Part shown: one piece after another, positions 23,787 to 32,305 of the stretch
How positions within the stretch are numbered: the first letter of the stretch is position 1
Layout: every line of letters begins with the position of its first letter
Assembly (NCBI GenBank): GCA_049322715.1
Contig: JBMOQP010000009.1
Location: 87,406 to 151,405 of the forward strand
Source of the DNA: Thiofaba sp049322715
GTDB lineage: Bacteria > Pseudomonadota > Gammaproteobacteria > Halothiobacillales > Halothiobacillaceae
Length of the DNA stretch: 64,000 nt
Direction of reading: 5' to 3'
Translations under genes and position numbers: made by a program
Notes under the pieces: model-generated
Database searches by the model: none
Seen by the model: the letters and a program-made list of their open reading frames with translations, nothing else
Told to the model about the DNA's origin: nothing

Positions 23787-24272
23787 ATGAGTCTTCAGAT
23801 CGGTCACTCCCTGCCTGCGGGTACCCTCTATCGCCGCGGCGAGGCGGGTCTCGAGGAGATCGCCACCCGCGAGCTGTTCAAGGGGCGCCGGGTGGTTCTG
23901 TTCGCGGTGCCTGGGGCCTTCACCCCGACCTGCTCCGACGAGCACCTGCCGGGGTTCATCGTGCACGCGGACGCGCTGAAGGCGGCGGGCGTGGACGAAA
24001 TCGTCTGCCTGGCGGTGAACGACCCCTTCGTCATGCGCGCCTGGGGGCTGGCCTCTGGCGCGACCGACCAGATCAGCTTCCTGTCCGATGGCAACGGCGA
24101 GTGGACCGCTGCCCTGGGGATGGTGCGCGACATGCGCAAGGCGGCGATGGGGCTGCGCTCCAAGCGCTATGCCATGCTGGTCGAGGACGGTGAGCTGAAG
24201 TGGCTCGGCGTGGACGAGTCCGGCCTCGCGCACAGCCGTGCCGAGGCGGTGCTCGAGACCCTGCGGGGCTGA
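23787..24272 (+). CDS. peroxiredoxin (Prx5 / AhpE-type thiol peroxidase)
   Basis: 161-residue Prx5-type peroxidase reducing hydroperoxides. The peroxidatic Cys is in VPGAFTPTCSDEHLPGF, and KRYAMLVEDGELKWLGVDE is the C-terminal family segment. No fused glutaredoxin domain is present, so the reductant is probably external glutathione/glutaredoxin. The ATG at 23787 lies in frame after the tRNA terminator. A T-rich hairpin follows directly after the stop. Confidence 0.92.
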   Translation: MSLQIGHSLPAGTLYRRGEAGLEEIATRELFKGRRVVLFAVPGAFTPTCSDEHLPGFIVHADALKAAGVDEIVCLAVNDPFVMRAWGLASGATDQISFLSDGNGEWTAALGMVRDMRKAAMGLRSKRYAMLVEDGELKWLGVDESGLAHSRAEAVLETLRG

Positions 24273-24535
24273 CAGGATGTTGAAAAAGGGCTTTCCTGCC
24301 CTTTTTCAACTCGGCTGATCCCTCCTCTCAGGCTCTTCCGGCATCCCCGCCGGAAGGCCCTTTGGGCTTCAACCTTCGAGAGCGTCGCGAAGTGAATTTT
24401 CTCGAGGGCCGTACCCGCAAGGGCTTCCGACATGGATGTCGGAAGGGACCGAGAGGAGGGACCCGCGACGGCCTCCGAACATCAATCACTTGGCGTGATT
24501 GATGTTCGTGCAAGCCATCCATGGCCTGCCAAGCG
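24270..24535. repeat. composite repeat, copy 2, with adjoining hairpin
   Basis: Near-identical to 21276-21511 but complete. TCCCTCCTCTC at 24319 onward pairs with GAGAGGAGGGA at about 24452. Between them are CTTCCGGC/GCCGGAAG and TTCCGAC/GTCGGAA around ATGGAT, and a 14-bp stem CGAACATCAATCAC/GTGATTGATGTTCG around TTGGC follows. AAGCCATCCATGGC is at 24513. The whole 266-bp gap has no gene. Confidence 0.85.
24279..24310 (+). terminator. terminator hairpin after the peroxiredoxin gene
   Basis: GTTGAAAAAGGGC and GCCCTTTTTCAAC form a perfect 13-bp stem around TTTCCT. It is the first module of the composite repeat copy 2. Confidence 0.8.
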
Positions 24536-24538
24536 GGC

Positions 24539-25300
24539 TCAGGTCTTGAACAGTCGTGGATTCTGGCGCACCAGCTCGCGCCAGTAAGCCGGCAGCTCGA
24601 GCGCGTGCTTGCGTCCGATGTGGGCCGTGTCGCGCACGTGGCCGGGGAAGTCGTGCGCGCCGAGGGCGATGGTCTGGTCCCGCTCGGGGGTGGTGACGAA
24701 GGCCAGCCAGGGAAAGGCCTGCTCCATTGCGATGCTTGCCGCGAGGTAGTCCTCCAGCGGGTAGCGCCACAGGTTCGAGGCCAGCGCCCCCCGCGGGGCG
24801 AGGATGCGCGCGCAGTGCTGCTGGAATTCCCCCTCGCCCAGCGCGGGCACCATGCCCCGCGCATCGAACAAATCGGTCAGGATCAGCTCATAGTGTGAGG
24901 CCGGGGCGTTCCGCACGAACTCGGCTGCGTCCATAATATGCACCCGAAGGCGAGGCTCGTCGGGAAGGCCCAGCACCTCGCGCGCGGCCTGTGCCACGGC
25001 CGGTCGCAACTCGACGGCGTCGATCTCGAGCTTGGGGAAGGAGGCGAGCAGGCTGCGGGCCAGCGCTCCGCCGCCCATGCCGAGGATCAGGGTGCGCCGG
25101 GGCTTCGGTTTCCACAGCAGGGTCAGCAGCATGTGCCGCATGTAGCTGAAGCAGAGGTGGTTGCGGTTGTGCGGCAGTACCCGGGTCTGCTCGATCTCGT
25201 TGCCCAATCCCAGGACCAGCCCGTCGGGGGTGCGCCATACCTCGACCGGGCCGTAATTGTCATGCGCGCAGAAGATCAGCTGTCGGGTTGAATCCACCAT
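24539..25300 (-). CDS. spermidine synthase-like methyltransferase-fold protein
   Basis: 253 residues with a Rossmann fold like spermidine synthases: TLILGMGGGALARSLLASFPKLEIDAVELRP carries the nucleotide-binding glycine motif and acidic strand end. HIMDAAEFV and YELILTDLFDARG follow. There is no speD nearby, and the family contains many fused or stand-alone proteins of unknown substrate. The ATG at 25300 has an AGGAACC site. It starts only 13 bases from the divergent gene at 25314. Confidence 0.8.
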   Translation of the reverse strand: MVDSTRQLIFCAHDNYGPVEVWRTPDGLVLGLGNEIEQTRVLPHNRNHLCFSYMRHMLLTLLWKPKPRRTLILGMGGGALARSLLASFPKLEIDAVELRPAVAQAAREVLGLPDEPRLRVHIMDAAEFVRNAPASHYELILTDLFDARGMVPALGEGEFQQHCARILAPRGALASNLWRYPLEDYLAASIAMEQAFPWLAFVTTPERDQTIALGAHDFPGHVRDTAHIGRKHALELPAYWRELVRQNPRLFKT

Positions 25301-25313
25301 GAGGTTCCTGTCG

Positions 25314-26285
25314 ATGAAACAAGCGCACCGTTTTGCGCTCTTCGCAATGCTGGCCCTGGCCGGCGCGGTCCAGGCCCAGGTCCATGTGGGCGACCGGGTC
25401 TTCATTCCCATGTATTCCGAGCACCTGCGCGAGGACGGCTATGCCACCGGCATTGTCGAGGCGCTCGAGGGCGACCGGGCGGTGGTGATCATGCGCGAGC
25501 TGGTGCCGGGCAAGGGGAAGACCCTGTATGGGACCTGCCACCCCGGCGCGAACAGCCCATTGTCGGGCGCCGAAGTGCTGTCCGACAACCCGGATGCCCC
25601 CGTCCTGCGCAAGACCATGCCGCTGCGCGAGCTCAAGGGCTGGCGCGAGGGCAAGGACGAGTACCTCGAGCGTGAGAATGTCGGCACCATCTTCTACAAG
25701 TGGTTGGGCGACGGCATGGCCGTGACCCCCGAGCGTGCCCGCTTCGGCGCCGTCAAGGCCCGCGCGCTGGGGCTCCCGCGCGTCGCCGAGGCGCTTGACC
25801 TCGCGGCCATCCAGATCGACAGCAGCGGGGGGATGGGGTTCCCGGTGGGCGCGTCCCTGCTGCTGCATGGCGCCCCTCGGGCCCTCGGCGCGGTGCTCGA
25901 GCAGGCGCGCAAGGAGGCGGGGGCCGCGGAGGCGATGCGCGCGATCCTCGACGGCAGCCAGCCGATGAACGGCGATGACGTGCTGGGCATGGCGATGGCC
26001 AAGGTGCTGCTGATCGTGCGCGACCACTGGGATCGCCTGCCCACCGAGCTGGGTTCGATCCAAAAGGCGGCTGCGTGGGGACAAGCCTCCGCGATCGCGG
26101 AGGCCTATGTCGATGCCCTCACCACGGGAGGCGCGCATCCCTATGCCGGCAGGACGGCGGCGGAGCTCAAGGCCAGTCTCAAGGCCGAACTGAATGCGGG
26201 CCGCTGGCCGGCCCTGCCGGCGGGCAAGGTGGAGGAGTCCGCGACCCATCCATGGGCTGACCGGATGCGGGACATCAGCGGCTGA
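25314..26285 (+). CDS. exported protein of unknown function, 323 residues
   Basis: Has a clear signal peptide (MKQAHRFALFAMLALAGAVQAQ) and so is probably periplasmic. After it come a short beta-rich segment (VHVGDRVFIPMYSEHLREDGYATGIVEALEGDRAVVIM, Tudor/SH3-like spacing) and a mostly helical remainder. I do not recognise the family. The ATG at 25314 has GAGG nine bases upstream. It is the divergent neighbour of the spermidine synthase-like gene. No repeat insert is present. Confidence 0.75.
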   Translation: MKQAHRFALFAMLALAGAVQAQVHVGDRVFIPMYSEHLREDGYATGIVEALEGDRAVVIMRELVPGKGKTLYGTCHPGANSPLSGAEVLSDNPDAPVLRKTMPLRELKGWREGKDEYLERENVGTIFYKWLGDGMAVTPERARFGAVKARALGLPRVAEALDLAAIQIDSSGGMGFPVGASLLLHGAPRALGAVLEQARKEAGAAEAMRAILDGSQPMNGDDVLGMAMAKVLLIVRDHWDRLPTELGSIQKAAAWGQASAIAEAYVDALTTGGAHPYAGRTAAELKASLKAELNAGRWPALPAGKVEESATHPWADRMRDISG

Positions 26286-26352
26286 TCACGCCACGCGCCC
26301 TCCACCCCGCGGGCGGTGGAGCGGCCACGCCCCTCACTTCCATGTGGCGTCT

Positions 26353-26670
26353 TTACCCCTTGTGCGGCTCCCCATGGGTGCGCTCGTATGCCTTCTCGAA
26401 CACCGCCTGCTTCTCCGCGGTGGTCTCTTTCTGGTACTTCGCCTTCCAGTCCTCGTACGGCATGCCGTAGACCATCTCGCGCGCCTGATCCAGGCTAAGC
26501 GTGACGCTGCGCTCGTCGGCGGCGGCCTTGAGCCACTTGGAGAAGCAGTTGCGGCAGAAACCGGCCAGGTTCATCAGGTCGATGTTCTGCACGTCCGTGC
26601 GTTCCTGCAGGTGGGCGATCAGGCGTCGGAAGGCCGCGGCCTCGAGCTCGGTGCGGGTCTGGTTGTCCAT
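26353..26670 (-). CDS. DUF1244 family protein
   Basis: 105 residues, soluble and mostly helical. Conserved DUF1244 features are VQNIDLMNLAGFCRNCFSKWL (with two cysteines, CRNC) and AREMVYGMPYEDWKAKYQ. Function unknown. It lies five bases downstream of the BolA-like gene on the same strand. Confidence 0.9.
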   Translation of the reverse strand: MDNQTRTELEAAAFRRLIAHLQERTDVQNIDLMNLAGFCRNCFSKWLKAAADERSVTLSLDQAREMVYGMPYEDWKAKYQKETTAEKQAVFEKAYERTHGEPHKG

Positions 26671-26675
26671 GGGGG

Positions 26676-26909
26676 TCAGCCTCGGGATTCTTCGGGGGTA
26701 TGGGTCTTGAGCGTCACGGCGTGCAGTTCGCCGCTCGCGATCAGGTCGTTCAGCGCCGCCATCACCTTGCGATGTCGCTTGAGCAGCGGTTCGCCGGCGA
26801 AGCTTGCACTCACCACGGTCAGGTTGAAGCTGCAGCCCTCGCCCGAGGGGGTGACCTCGGCGTCGGGGATGGCGTTGCGGATGCGCTGGATCAGGTCGTT
26901 CGGATTCAT
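26676..26909 (-). CDS. BolA/IbaG family protein
   Basis: 77-residue BolA-fold protein with the pattern FAGEPLLKRHRKVMAALNDLIASGELHAVTLKT. The conserved His in KRHR is a candidate [2Fe-2S] ligand when paired with a monothiol glutaredoxin. Members take part in iron-sulfur cluster handling. It sits between rnd and the DUF1244 gene, all on the minus strand. Confidence 0.9.
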   Translation of the reverse strand: MNPNDLIQRIRNAIPDAEVTPSGEGCSFNLTVVSASFAGEPLLKRHRKVMAALNDLIASGELHAVTLKTHTPEESRG

Positions 26910-26923
26910 GCGGGGCTCGCGGA

Positions 26924-28003
26924 TCAGAGGGCGTTACCGAGGGGCTCGCGCAGGAGCTGGGCGCGCCAGCCGCGAAGAGCGTCGAGCGTGGTTTGACCGC
27001 GCGCAAGGCGTTCCAGTTCTGCGCGCGAGAGCAGCAGGCTGGCGGGCAGGTCGAGCGTGGCGGCCAGCCGGTCGATGGCCGTGGTCAGGCGGTCGAAGCG
27101 GGCCCGCTCCTCGCCGCGCATCGGGGTCCAGGCCGGGGGGGGCAGGGGGGCGTCCGTCCGGGCCGCCTCGAGCGCGGTCATGATGTCCTCGGCGGCACCA
27201 CGCAGACCGGGCGGCAGCACTCCGCCGTGCAGCAGGGCGTGCAGGTTGCTGGGCGGGCGGCTGGCGAGCGCGGCCAGGGTGTCGTCGTCCATCACCCAGC
27301 GGCGTGGGCGGTCGAGGGCCTGGGCGCGGCACTCCCGCCAGGCGGCCAGCTGGCGCAGGCGCGGGAAGGCGGCTGGGGGCATGCGTTGCCACCCCTTGAT
27401 GCGGCGCCAGGCCTCGAGCGGCTCGGGGTTCCAGCGCGCGGGATCGAGTTGCGCGGAGCAGTCCTCGCGCAGCCAGTCGAGCCGGCCGAGGGTCATCAGG
27501 CGCGCCTCGAGGATGGCGTGGGCCTCGGGCAGGTAGTGCACGTCCTCGAGCGCGTAGCGAAGCTGCTCGCGGGCCAGGGGGCGGCGCGACCAGTCGGTGC
27601 GGCTGTGGGCCTTGTCGAGTTGCACGCCGAACAGGCGCTCGACCAGCGCGGCATAGCCGATCTGTTCGCCCAGGCCGCAGAGGGCGGCGGCGATCTGGGT
27701 GTCGAACAGAGGGGCGGGCAGGACACCGAGGCGCAGGTAGAGCACTTCGAGATCCTGGCTGGCAGCGTGCAGGACCTTGGTTTGCGCCGGGCTGGTCAGC
27801 AGGCCGGCGAGCGGCTGGAGATCGCCGAGCGCGAGGGGGTCGACGCAGGCCTCGGTGGCGCCGGTCGCCAGCTGCACGAGGCATAGCTGCGGGCGGTATG
27901 TGCGCTCGCGCAGGAACTCGGTGTCGAGGGCCAGCACGGCCGTGCCGGCCAGCGCGGCGGCCAGCGCGTGCAGGCCGTCCGGGGTGTCGATGGTCGGGAT
28001 CAA
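26924..28003 (-). CDS. rnd: ribonuclease D
   Basis: 359-residue 3'-5' exoribonuclease trimming tRNA and other small RNA 3' ends. DEDDy motifs: LDTEFLRERTY (D, E), HAASQDLEVL (D), and YALEDVHYLPE (Y, D). HRDC-type helical domains follow, the first around WRRIKGWQRMP. Normal family length. It is the first gene of a run rnd-bolA-DUF1244. Confidence 0.94.
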   Translation of the reverse strand: MIPTIDTPDGLHALAAALAGTAVLALDTEFLRERTYRPQLCLVQLATGATEACVDPLALGDLQPLAGLLTSPAQTKVLHAASQDLEVLYLRLGVLPAPLFDTQIAAALCGLGEQIGYAALVERLFGVQLDKAHSRTDWSRRPLAREQLRYALEDVHYLPEAHAILEARLMTLGRLDWLREDCSAQLDPARWNPEPLEAWRRIKGWQRMPPAAFPRLRQLAAWRECRAQALDRPRRWVMDDDTLAALASRPPSNLHALLHGGVLPPGLRGAAEDIMTALEAARTDAPLPPPAWTPMRGEERARFDRLTTAIDRLAATLDLPASLLLSRAELERLARGQTTLDALRGWRAQLLREPLGNAL

Positions 28004-28008
28004 CGCGG

Positions 28009-28569
28009 TCAGGGCAGGATGCGGGCCTGCTTGATCAGCACGGTCTCTCGCGGCACGTCGCTGCGGAAGGGACCGCCGGGGCCTGTGGGCAGGCGCTGGA
28101 TGCGGTCGACGACCTCCATGCCGGCCACGACCTTGCCGAACACCGCGTAGCCCCAGCCCTGCGGGGTGGGGGACTGGTGGTCGAGGAAACCGTTGTCCAC
28201 CGTGTTGATGAAGAACTGCGCGGTGGCGCTGTGCGGGTTGTTGGTGCGGGCCATGGCGATGGTGCCGCGCACGTTTTTCAGGCCGTTGTCGGCCTCGTTC
28301 TGCAGCGGGGCGCGGGTGGGCTTCTGCACGAAGTCCGCGCCAAAGCCGCCGCCCTGGATCATGAAGTCGGGGATGACGCGGTGGAAGACGGTGCCGTTGT
28401 AGTGTCCGTCGCGCACGTAGGCGAGGAAGTTCTCCACCGTCTTTGGCGCCTTGTCCGCGTCCAGTTCCAGGGTGATCTCGCCCTGCGAGGTCTCCAGCAC
28501 GACCTTGGGGCCTGCCCAGGCGGGCAGGACGAGGAGGGCGGCCAAGGCGAGAGGCAGGGCGCGAAGCAC
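28009..28569 (-). CDS. cyclophilin-type peptidyl-prolyl isomerase, exported
   Basis: 186-residue periplasmic PPIase. A signal peptide (LRALPLALAALLVLPAWAG) precedes the cyclophilin domain, whose marks are GTVFHRVIPDFMIQGGGF (catalytic Arg), SATAQFFINTVDN and GYAVFGKVVAGMEVVD. There are two possible GTG starts: 28575 overlaps the dksA stop as GTGA, but 28569 has AGGAG at the right distance and is preferred. Translation is likely coupled to dksA. Confidence 0.9.
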   Translation of the reverse strand: MLRALPLALAALLVLPAWAGPKVVLETSQGEITLELDADKAPKTVENFLAYVRDGHYNGTVFHRVIPDFMIQGGGFGADFVQKPTRAPLQNEADNGLKNVRGTIAMARTNNPHSATAQFFINTVDNGFLDHQSPTPQGWGYAVFGKVVAGMEVVDRIQRLPTGPGGPFRSDVPRETVLIKQARILP

Positions 28570-28571
28570 GG

Positions 28572-28988
28572 TCACTCCTCGCGGCGGACTTTTTCGAGGC
28601 GCTCGTGCTTCTCCTGGGCCTCGATGGTCAGGGTGGCGATCGGGCGCGCTTCCAGGCGCTTGATGCCGATCTCCTCGCCGCTCTCCTCGCAGTAGCCGTA
28701 GGAGCCATCGGCGATGCGGTTGAGCGCCTTGTCGATCTTGTTGATCAGCTTGCGGTAGCGGTCGCGGGTGCGCAGTTCCAGCGCGGCGTCCGATTCCAGC
28801 GTGGCGCGGTCGTTGATGTCCGGTTCCTGCCAATTTTCCTCACGCAGGTGGTTGAGGGTGGAGTCGGCTTCCTCCATCAGCTCCTGCTTCCAGGCCAGCA
28901 GCTTGCGGCGGAAGTACTCCAGCTGCATGGGGTTCATGTATTCCTCGTCATCCGAGGGACGGTAACCTTCAGGGAGTTCGATGCTCAT
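28572..28988 (-). CDS. dksA: RNA polymerase-binding factor DksA, cysteine-poor variant
   Basis: 138 residues; binds the RNA polymerase secondary channel and, with ppGpp, tunes promoters such as that of the tRNA cluster in this window. The coiled-coil tip is intact (D57, D60, A62 in PDINDRAT). Of the four zinc cysteines of E. coli DksA only Cys100 remains; the others are Ser103, Thr121 and Ala124 (CEESGEEIGIKRLEARPIAT and TIEA). It should therefore work without zinc, like the DksA2 paralogues of Pseudomonas, although its full length is that of the main DksA. Confidence 0.93.
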   Translation of the reverse strand: MSIELPEGYRPSDDEEYMNPMQLEYFRRKLLAWKQELMEEADSTLNHLREENWQEPDINDRATLESDAALELRTRDRYRKLINKIDKALNRIADGSYGYCEESGEEIGIKRLEARPIATLTIEAQEKHERLEKVRREE

Positions 28989-29009
28989 GGCTGAGTTGCA
29001 GGTGTCGCG

Positions 29010-30722
29010 TTAGGAAAGGCCGGAGTATAGGGAGGGGGCAGTAGGCTCGCAAGCCGCGCCTGGCTCTTCGACCGTGGGGCGACCGAACAGGTAGCCCTGG
29101 CCCCAGTTCACGCCGAGATCGGTCAGCATGCGCGCGGTTTCCTCGTCCTCGATGAATTCGGCGATGGTGATCAGCCCGAGCTGGTCGGCGATGGACTGGA
29201 TGCCCTGGATGATGGCGCGCGCCTTGGGTTCCTCGCGCATCCTGCGGACCAGCTCGCCCTCGATCTTGAGGTAGGTGACGGGCAGGTCGAGCAGGTAGAG
29301 GAACGACGAGTAGCCGCTGCCGAAGTCGTCCACCGCGATCTGCAGGCCGAAGTCGAGGAAGGGGCGCAGGATCTCCAGCGCCTCGCGCGGGTCGCCGACC
29401 AGCTCGCGCTCGGTGATCTCGATCACCAGTGGCTTGGACGTCGAGCACTGCATGCCGCACTGCTCGGCGGACAGGCGCGCCGCGGCCAGGATGGCCTCGA
29501 TGCGCCGGGGGTGGCGCAGCAGGTCGGTCGAGATATTGAGGAAGTGATGGATCGGGTCGGCGCTGGGGGCGGCGATGACCTTCCGGGCGCAGCGCTGGAT
29601 GGCCTGGGTCACGATGGCCTGGTCGATGCGGTGGGCGATCTGCAGTTCGCTGGCGGCCTCGATGAACAGGCCGGCAGGCAGCAGGCCGCCATCCCGCCCG
29701 CGGATGCGGGCCAGGGCCTCGTCGGCCACGACGCGCCTGGTCGCGAGCTCGACGATCGGCTGGTAGGCGGGGATCAGGCGATCTTCCTGCAGGGCGGCCT
29801 CGATCTCCGCGCTGGCGATGAAAATGCTCTTGCTGAAGTCCTGTTCGGTGGCTACCCGGTTGCGGCCGCGCCGCTTGGCCTGGTAGAGCGCGGAGTCGGC
29901 ACGCGCGATCACGGTCTCGAAGCTGCTGTCCGAGGGGCTGCGCGACGCCACGCCGATGCTGATGGTGACCGTGTGGGGCAGGTCCGGCCGGTCGTGGTCG
30001 CGCTGGAAGCTGTGGCGGACGTGATGGCGGATGGTCTCGGCCAGTGCGCAGGCCTGCTCGTTGGTGGTCGCCGGGAGCAGGCAGATGAACTCGTGTCCGC
30101 TCCAGCGGCCGAGCAGGTGTCCTCTGCCAAGTCCCTCGAGCACATAACGGCTGAGGGCAATCAGGGTGTCGTCGCCCTGGGCCTGGCCGTAGTAGTCGTT
30201 GATGACCTTGAAGCGGTCGATGTCGATCAGCAGGATGGCGTAGTCGTCGCCGCTGGCGTGCGCGGCCTTCAGGGTGCCGATCAGGGCGTGGCGGTTCCGC
30301 AGGCCGGTCAGTTCGTCGCGCTGGCGGGCCTCCTCCAGCTGCTGGCGAAGGTTGACTGCCTCGCTGGCGTCGTGGAATTCGAGCAGCAGGCTGCCGTCGC
30401 CCAGGCGCTGGCTGGCGAGACGAATCGGGCGGCAGCTTTCCGTCTCGTGGCTGATGGTGGGGGCCGGGCAGACCAGCAGGTCACTGCGCATGAAGTCGAT
30501 CTGCGCAAAGGGCAGTCCCCGTCCGCGGTAGGCGCAGGCGCCGTCGGTGCAGATGCAGCACAGATCGGTCAGGGCGCGGCCTGCGATCGCCGGCTGCGGT
30601 ACGTTGCACAGCCGGGCGAAGGCATCATTGCCCCACAGCACGGCCCCGTCGGCAGCGACATGCGCCAGGGGCACGGAGGTGGAGGCAAGGAGGCGGTCAG
30701 GCCCAAGTGGAGCGTTGTTCAC
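29010..30722 (-). CDS. degenerate GGDEF plus EAL domain protein
   Basis: About 570 residues. A small N-terminal PAS-like sensor with several cysteines (DLCCICTDGACAYRG) is followed by a GGDEF domain whose signature reads SGHEF (GRWSGHEFICLL), so cyclase activity is probably lost. The EAL domain keeps ADEALARI, NISTDLL, EITERELV and DDFGSGYSSFLYLL, so it may degrade cyclic di-GMP. The start is uncertain: GTG at 30722 gives a PAS-like N-terminus, while TTG at 30752 is also open and no strong ribosome site is seen. It is divergent from the HAD gene. Confidence 0.85.
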   Translation of the reverse strand: MNNAPLGPDRLLASTSVPLAHVAADGAVLWGNDAFARLCNVPQPAIAGRALTDLCCICTDGACAYRGRGLPFAQIDFMRSDLLVCPAPTISHETESCRPIRLASQRLGDGSLLLEFHDASEAVNLRQQLEEARQRDELTGLRNRHALIGTLKAAHASGDDYAILLIDIDRFKVINDYYGQAQGDDTLIALSRYVLEGLGRGHLLGRWSGHEFICLLPATTNEQACALAETIRHHVRHSFQRDHDRPDLPHTVTISIGVASRSPSDSSFETVIARADSALYQAKRRGRNRVATEQDFSKSIFIASAEIEAALQEDRLIPAYQPIVELATRRVVADEALARIRGRDGGLLPAGLFIEAASELQIAHRIDQAIVTQAIQRCARKVIAAPSADPIHHFLNISTDLLRHPRRIEAILAAARLSAEQCGMQCSTSKPLVIEITERELVGDPREALEILRPFLDFGLQIAVDDFGSGYSSFLYLLDLPVTYLKIEGELVRRMREEPKARAIIQGIQSIADQLGLITIAEFIEDEETARMLTDLGVNWGQGYLFGRPTVEEPGAACEPTAPSLYSGLS

Positions 30723-30827
30723 GGGAAAGATTACGACGGACGTGGGCAGCAAAATATTCCGCAGTGTGCAGGTCGGTCGGTCCTCCGTCCAATAAACTGT
30801 ATTTGTTGCCTCGGAGATAGACTTGTT

Positions 30828-31493
30828 ATGAGCATGGGATTGGACTGGCGCGAGATCGACACGGTGCTGCTGGACATGGACGGCACCCTGCTCGACCTGC
30901 ATTTCGACAACCATTTCTGGCTGGAGCACCTGCCCCGGCGCTTCGCTGAACGCGAGGGGGTGCCGGTGCCGCGGGCGCGCGACGAGCTGTTCGCGCGCTA
31001 CGGCGCGGTGCGCGGCACGCTGGACTGGTACTGCCTGGACTACTGGACGGCGAGCCTCGGGCTGGACGTGATCGCGCTCAAGCAGGAGGTGGCGCACCTG
31101 ATCGCCGTGCATCCGCGGGTCATCGAGTTCCTCGACGCGGTGCGCGCCAGCGGACGGAGGGCCGTGCTGGTGACCAACGCACATCCCGCCAGCCTGGAAC
31201 TGAAGCTGGCCCGCACCCCGCTCGGCGGGCACCTGGACGCGGCGCTGTCCGCCCATGCCTTCGGCCTGCCGAAGGAGGCTCCCGGCTTCTGGGCCCGCCT
31301 GCGCGGCCAGCAACCCTTTGATCCCGCACGCACCCTGCTGGTGGACGACAACCTGCACGTGCTGGAAAGCGCACGTGAGGCGGGTATCCGCTTCCTGCGC
31401 GGGGTGCGCCGGCCCGACAGCCGGGGGGATGATGTGGTGGCCGACGGCTTCGAGCTGATCGGTGGATTCGCCGAGCTGTTGCCGCTGACCTGA
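30828..31493 (+). CDS. HAD-superfamily hydrolase, YrfG-type nucleotidase
   Basis: 221-residue HAD phosphatase. Motif I is LLDMDGTLLDLHFDNHFW, a form typical of the GMP/IMP nucleotidase YrfG. Motif II is VLVTNAH, the lysine motif is in GLPKEAPGFW, and motif IV is LLVDDNLHVLESA. It is predicted to dephosphorylate purine nucleotides. The ATG at 30828 has GGAGAT upstream; a second ATG lies at 30834. Confidence 0.9.
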   Translation: MSMGLDWREIDTVLLDMDGTLLDLHFDNHFWLEHLPRRFAEREGVPVPRARDELFARYGAVRGTLDWYCLDYWTASLGLDVIALKQEVAHLIAVHPRVIEFLDAVRASGRRAVLVTNAHPASLELKLARTPLGGHLDAALSAHAFGLPKEAPGFWARLRGQQPFDPARTLLVDDNLHVLESAREAGIRFLRGVRRPDSRGDDVVADGFELIGGFAELLPLT

Positions 31494-31549
31494 GGTGCGA
31501 GGGACGTAGCCAGGATGCGCTCCGCTCCATCCGGGCGGGGGCCAACCCC

Positions 31550-32305
31550 TCATTGGGTCCGCAGTGCTGCCAGCCACGGGGCGGTCAGGCGGGTGTGGAT
31601 GCGAGCCCCGCCTTCCGGCGCGGCGGGCAGCAGGCGCAGGTTGTCGGCCAGGGCGGCCGGTGCGCCCGGGCGGGCCGCAAGGCGTGCCTCGAAGGCGAGC
31701 CCGCTGCGCGCGTCGCCTTCGAGGCGGCCCGCGAGCTCGAGCGGGCCGCCCTTGTCGTGCAGGCGGCCGTCCAGCCGACCGTCAATCACTTCGATCTCGG
31801 CGGCAAGATCGCCGAGAGCCAGCGGCTCGCCCAGCATGATACTGGTCTTGAAGACCTCCAGGATGACCCCCTCGGCCTTTGCCAGGCCTCCCGTCCAGTC
31901 GGCCTGGGGGATGCGCAGGCGTGCCTGGCCCCGGAGGGGCAGGGGGAGATGGCGGGCCAGCAGCGGGCTGTCGAGCGGGCCGCTCAGGGTGGCGTCGTTC
32001 ACGCGCAGGGTGCCGTTCCAGCCCAGCCGCAACTCACCCGCAGCCTGCCAGCCCTGATGCTCGGCTGCGATCCCGGCGCCGAGCGCGCCCTGCCAGGGCC
32101 AGACGGGATGCAGGCGCCAACGGATATTCTGGATGGCCTCGCGGCCGGCCTGCAGGGTGCCCGCCCCCGCCCACAGGCTGCCGCGCACCTCCGTCAGGGG
32201 GGCTCCGCTCCAGGCCGCCACGCGCTGGGCGGGGAGGGTGAGCAGCAGGAAAAGCAGGTAGGACAGCAGGGCCAGCAGGACCCAGCCGAGCATGGGGCGG
32301 GTCAT
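31550..32305 (-). CDS. gspN: type II secretion system protein N
   Basis: 251 residues with one N-terminal membrane anchor (MLGWVLLALLSYLLFLLLTLPA) and a periplasmic beta-rich domain beginning VRGSLWAGAG, characteristic of GspN. It is last in the secretion operon; its ATG overlaps the gspM stop. The exact role of GspN in the pseudopilus/secretin machine is not settled. Confidence 0.9.
   Translation of the reverse strand: MTRPMLGWVLLALLSYLLFLLLTLPAQRVAAWSGAPLTEVRGSLWAGAGTLQAGREAIQNIRWRLHPVWPWQGALGAGIAAEHQGWQAAGELRLGWNGTLRVNDATLSGPLDSPLLARHLPLPLRGQARLRIPQADWTGGLAKAEGVILEVFKTSIMLGEPLALGDLAAEIEVIDGRLDGRLHDKGGPLELAGRLEGDARSGLAFEARLAARPGAPAALADNLRLLPAAPEGGARIHTRLTAPWLAALRTQ

Noticed and set aside
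31494..31549. Degenerate repeat downstream of the HAD gene
   Set aside because: GGATGCGCTCCGCTCCATCC is suggestive, but too short and unpaired to assign to the family.
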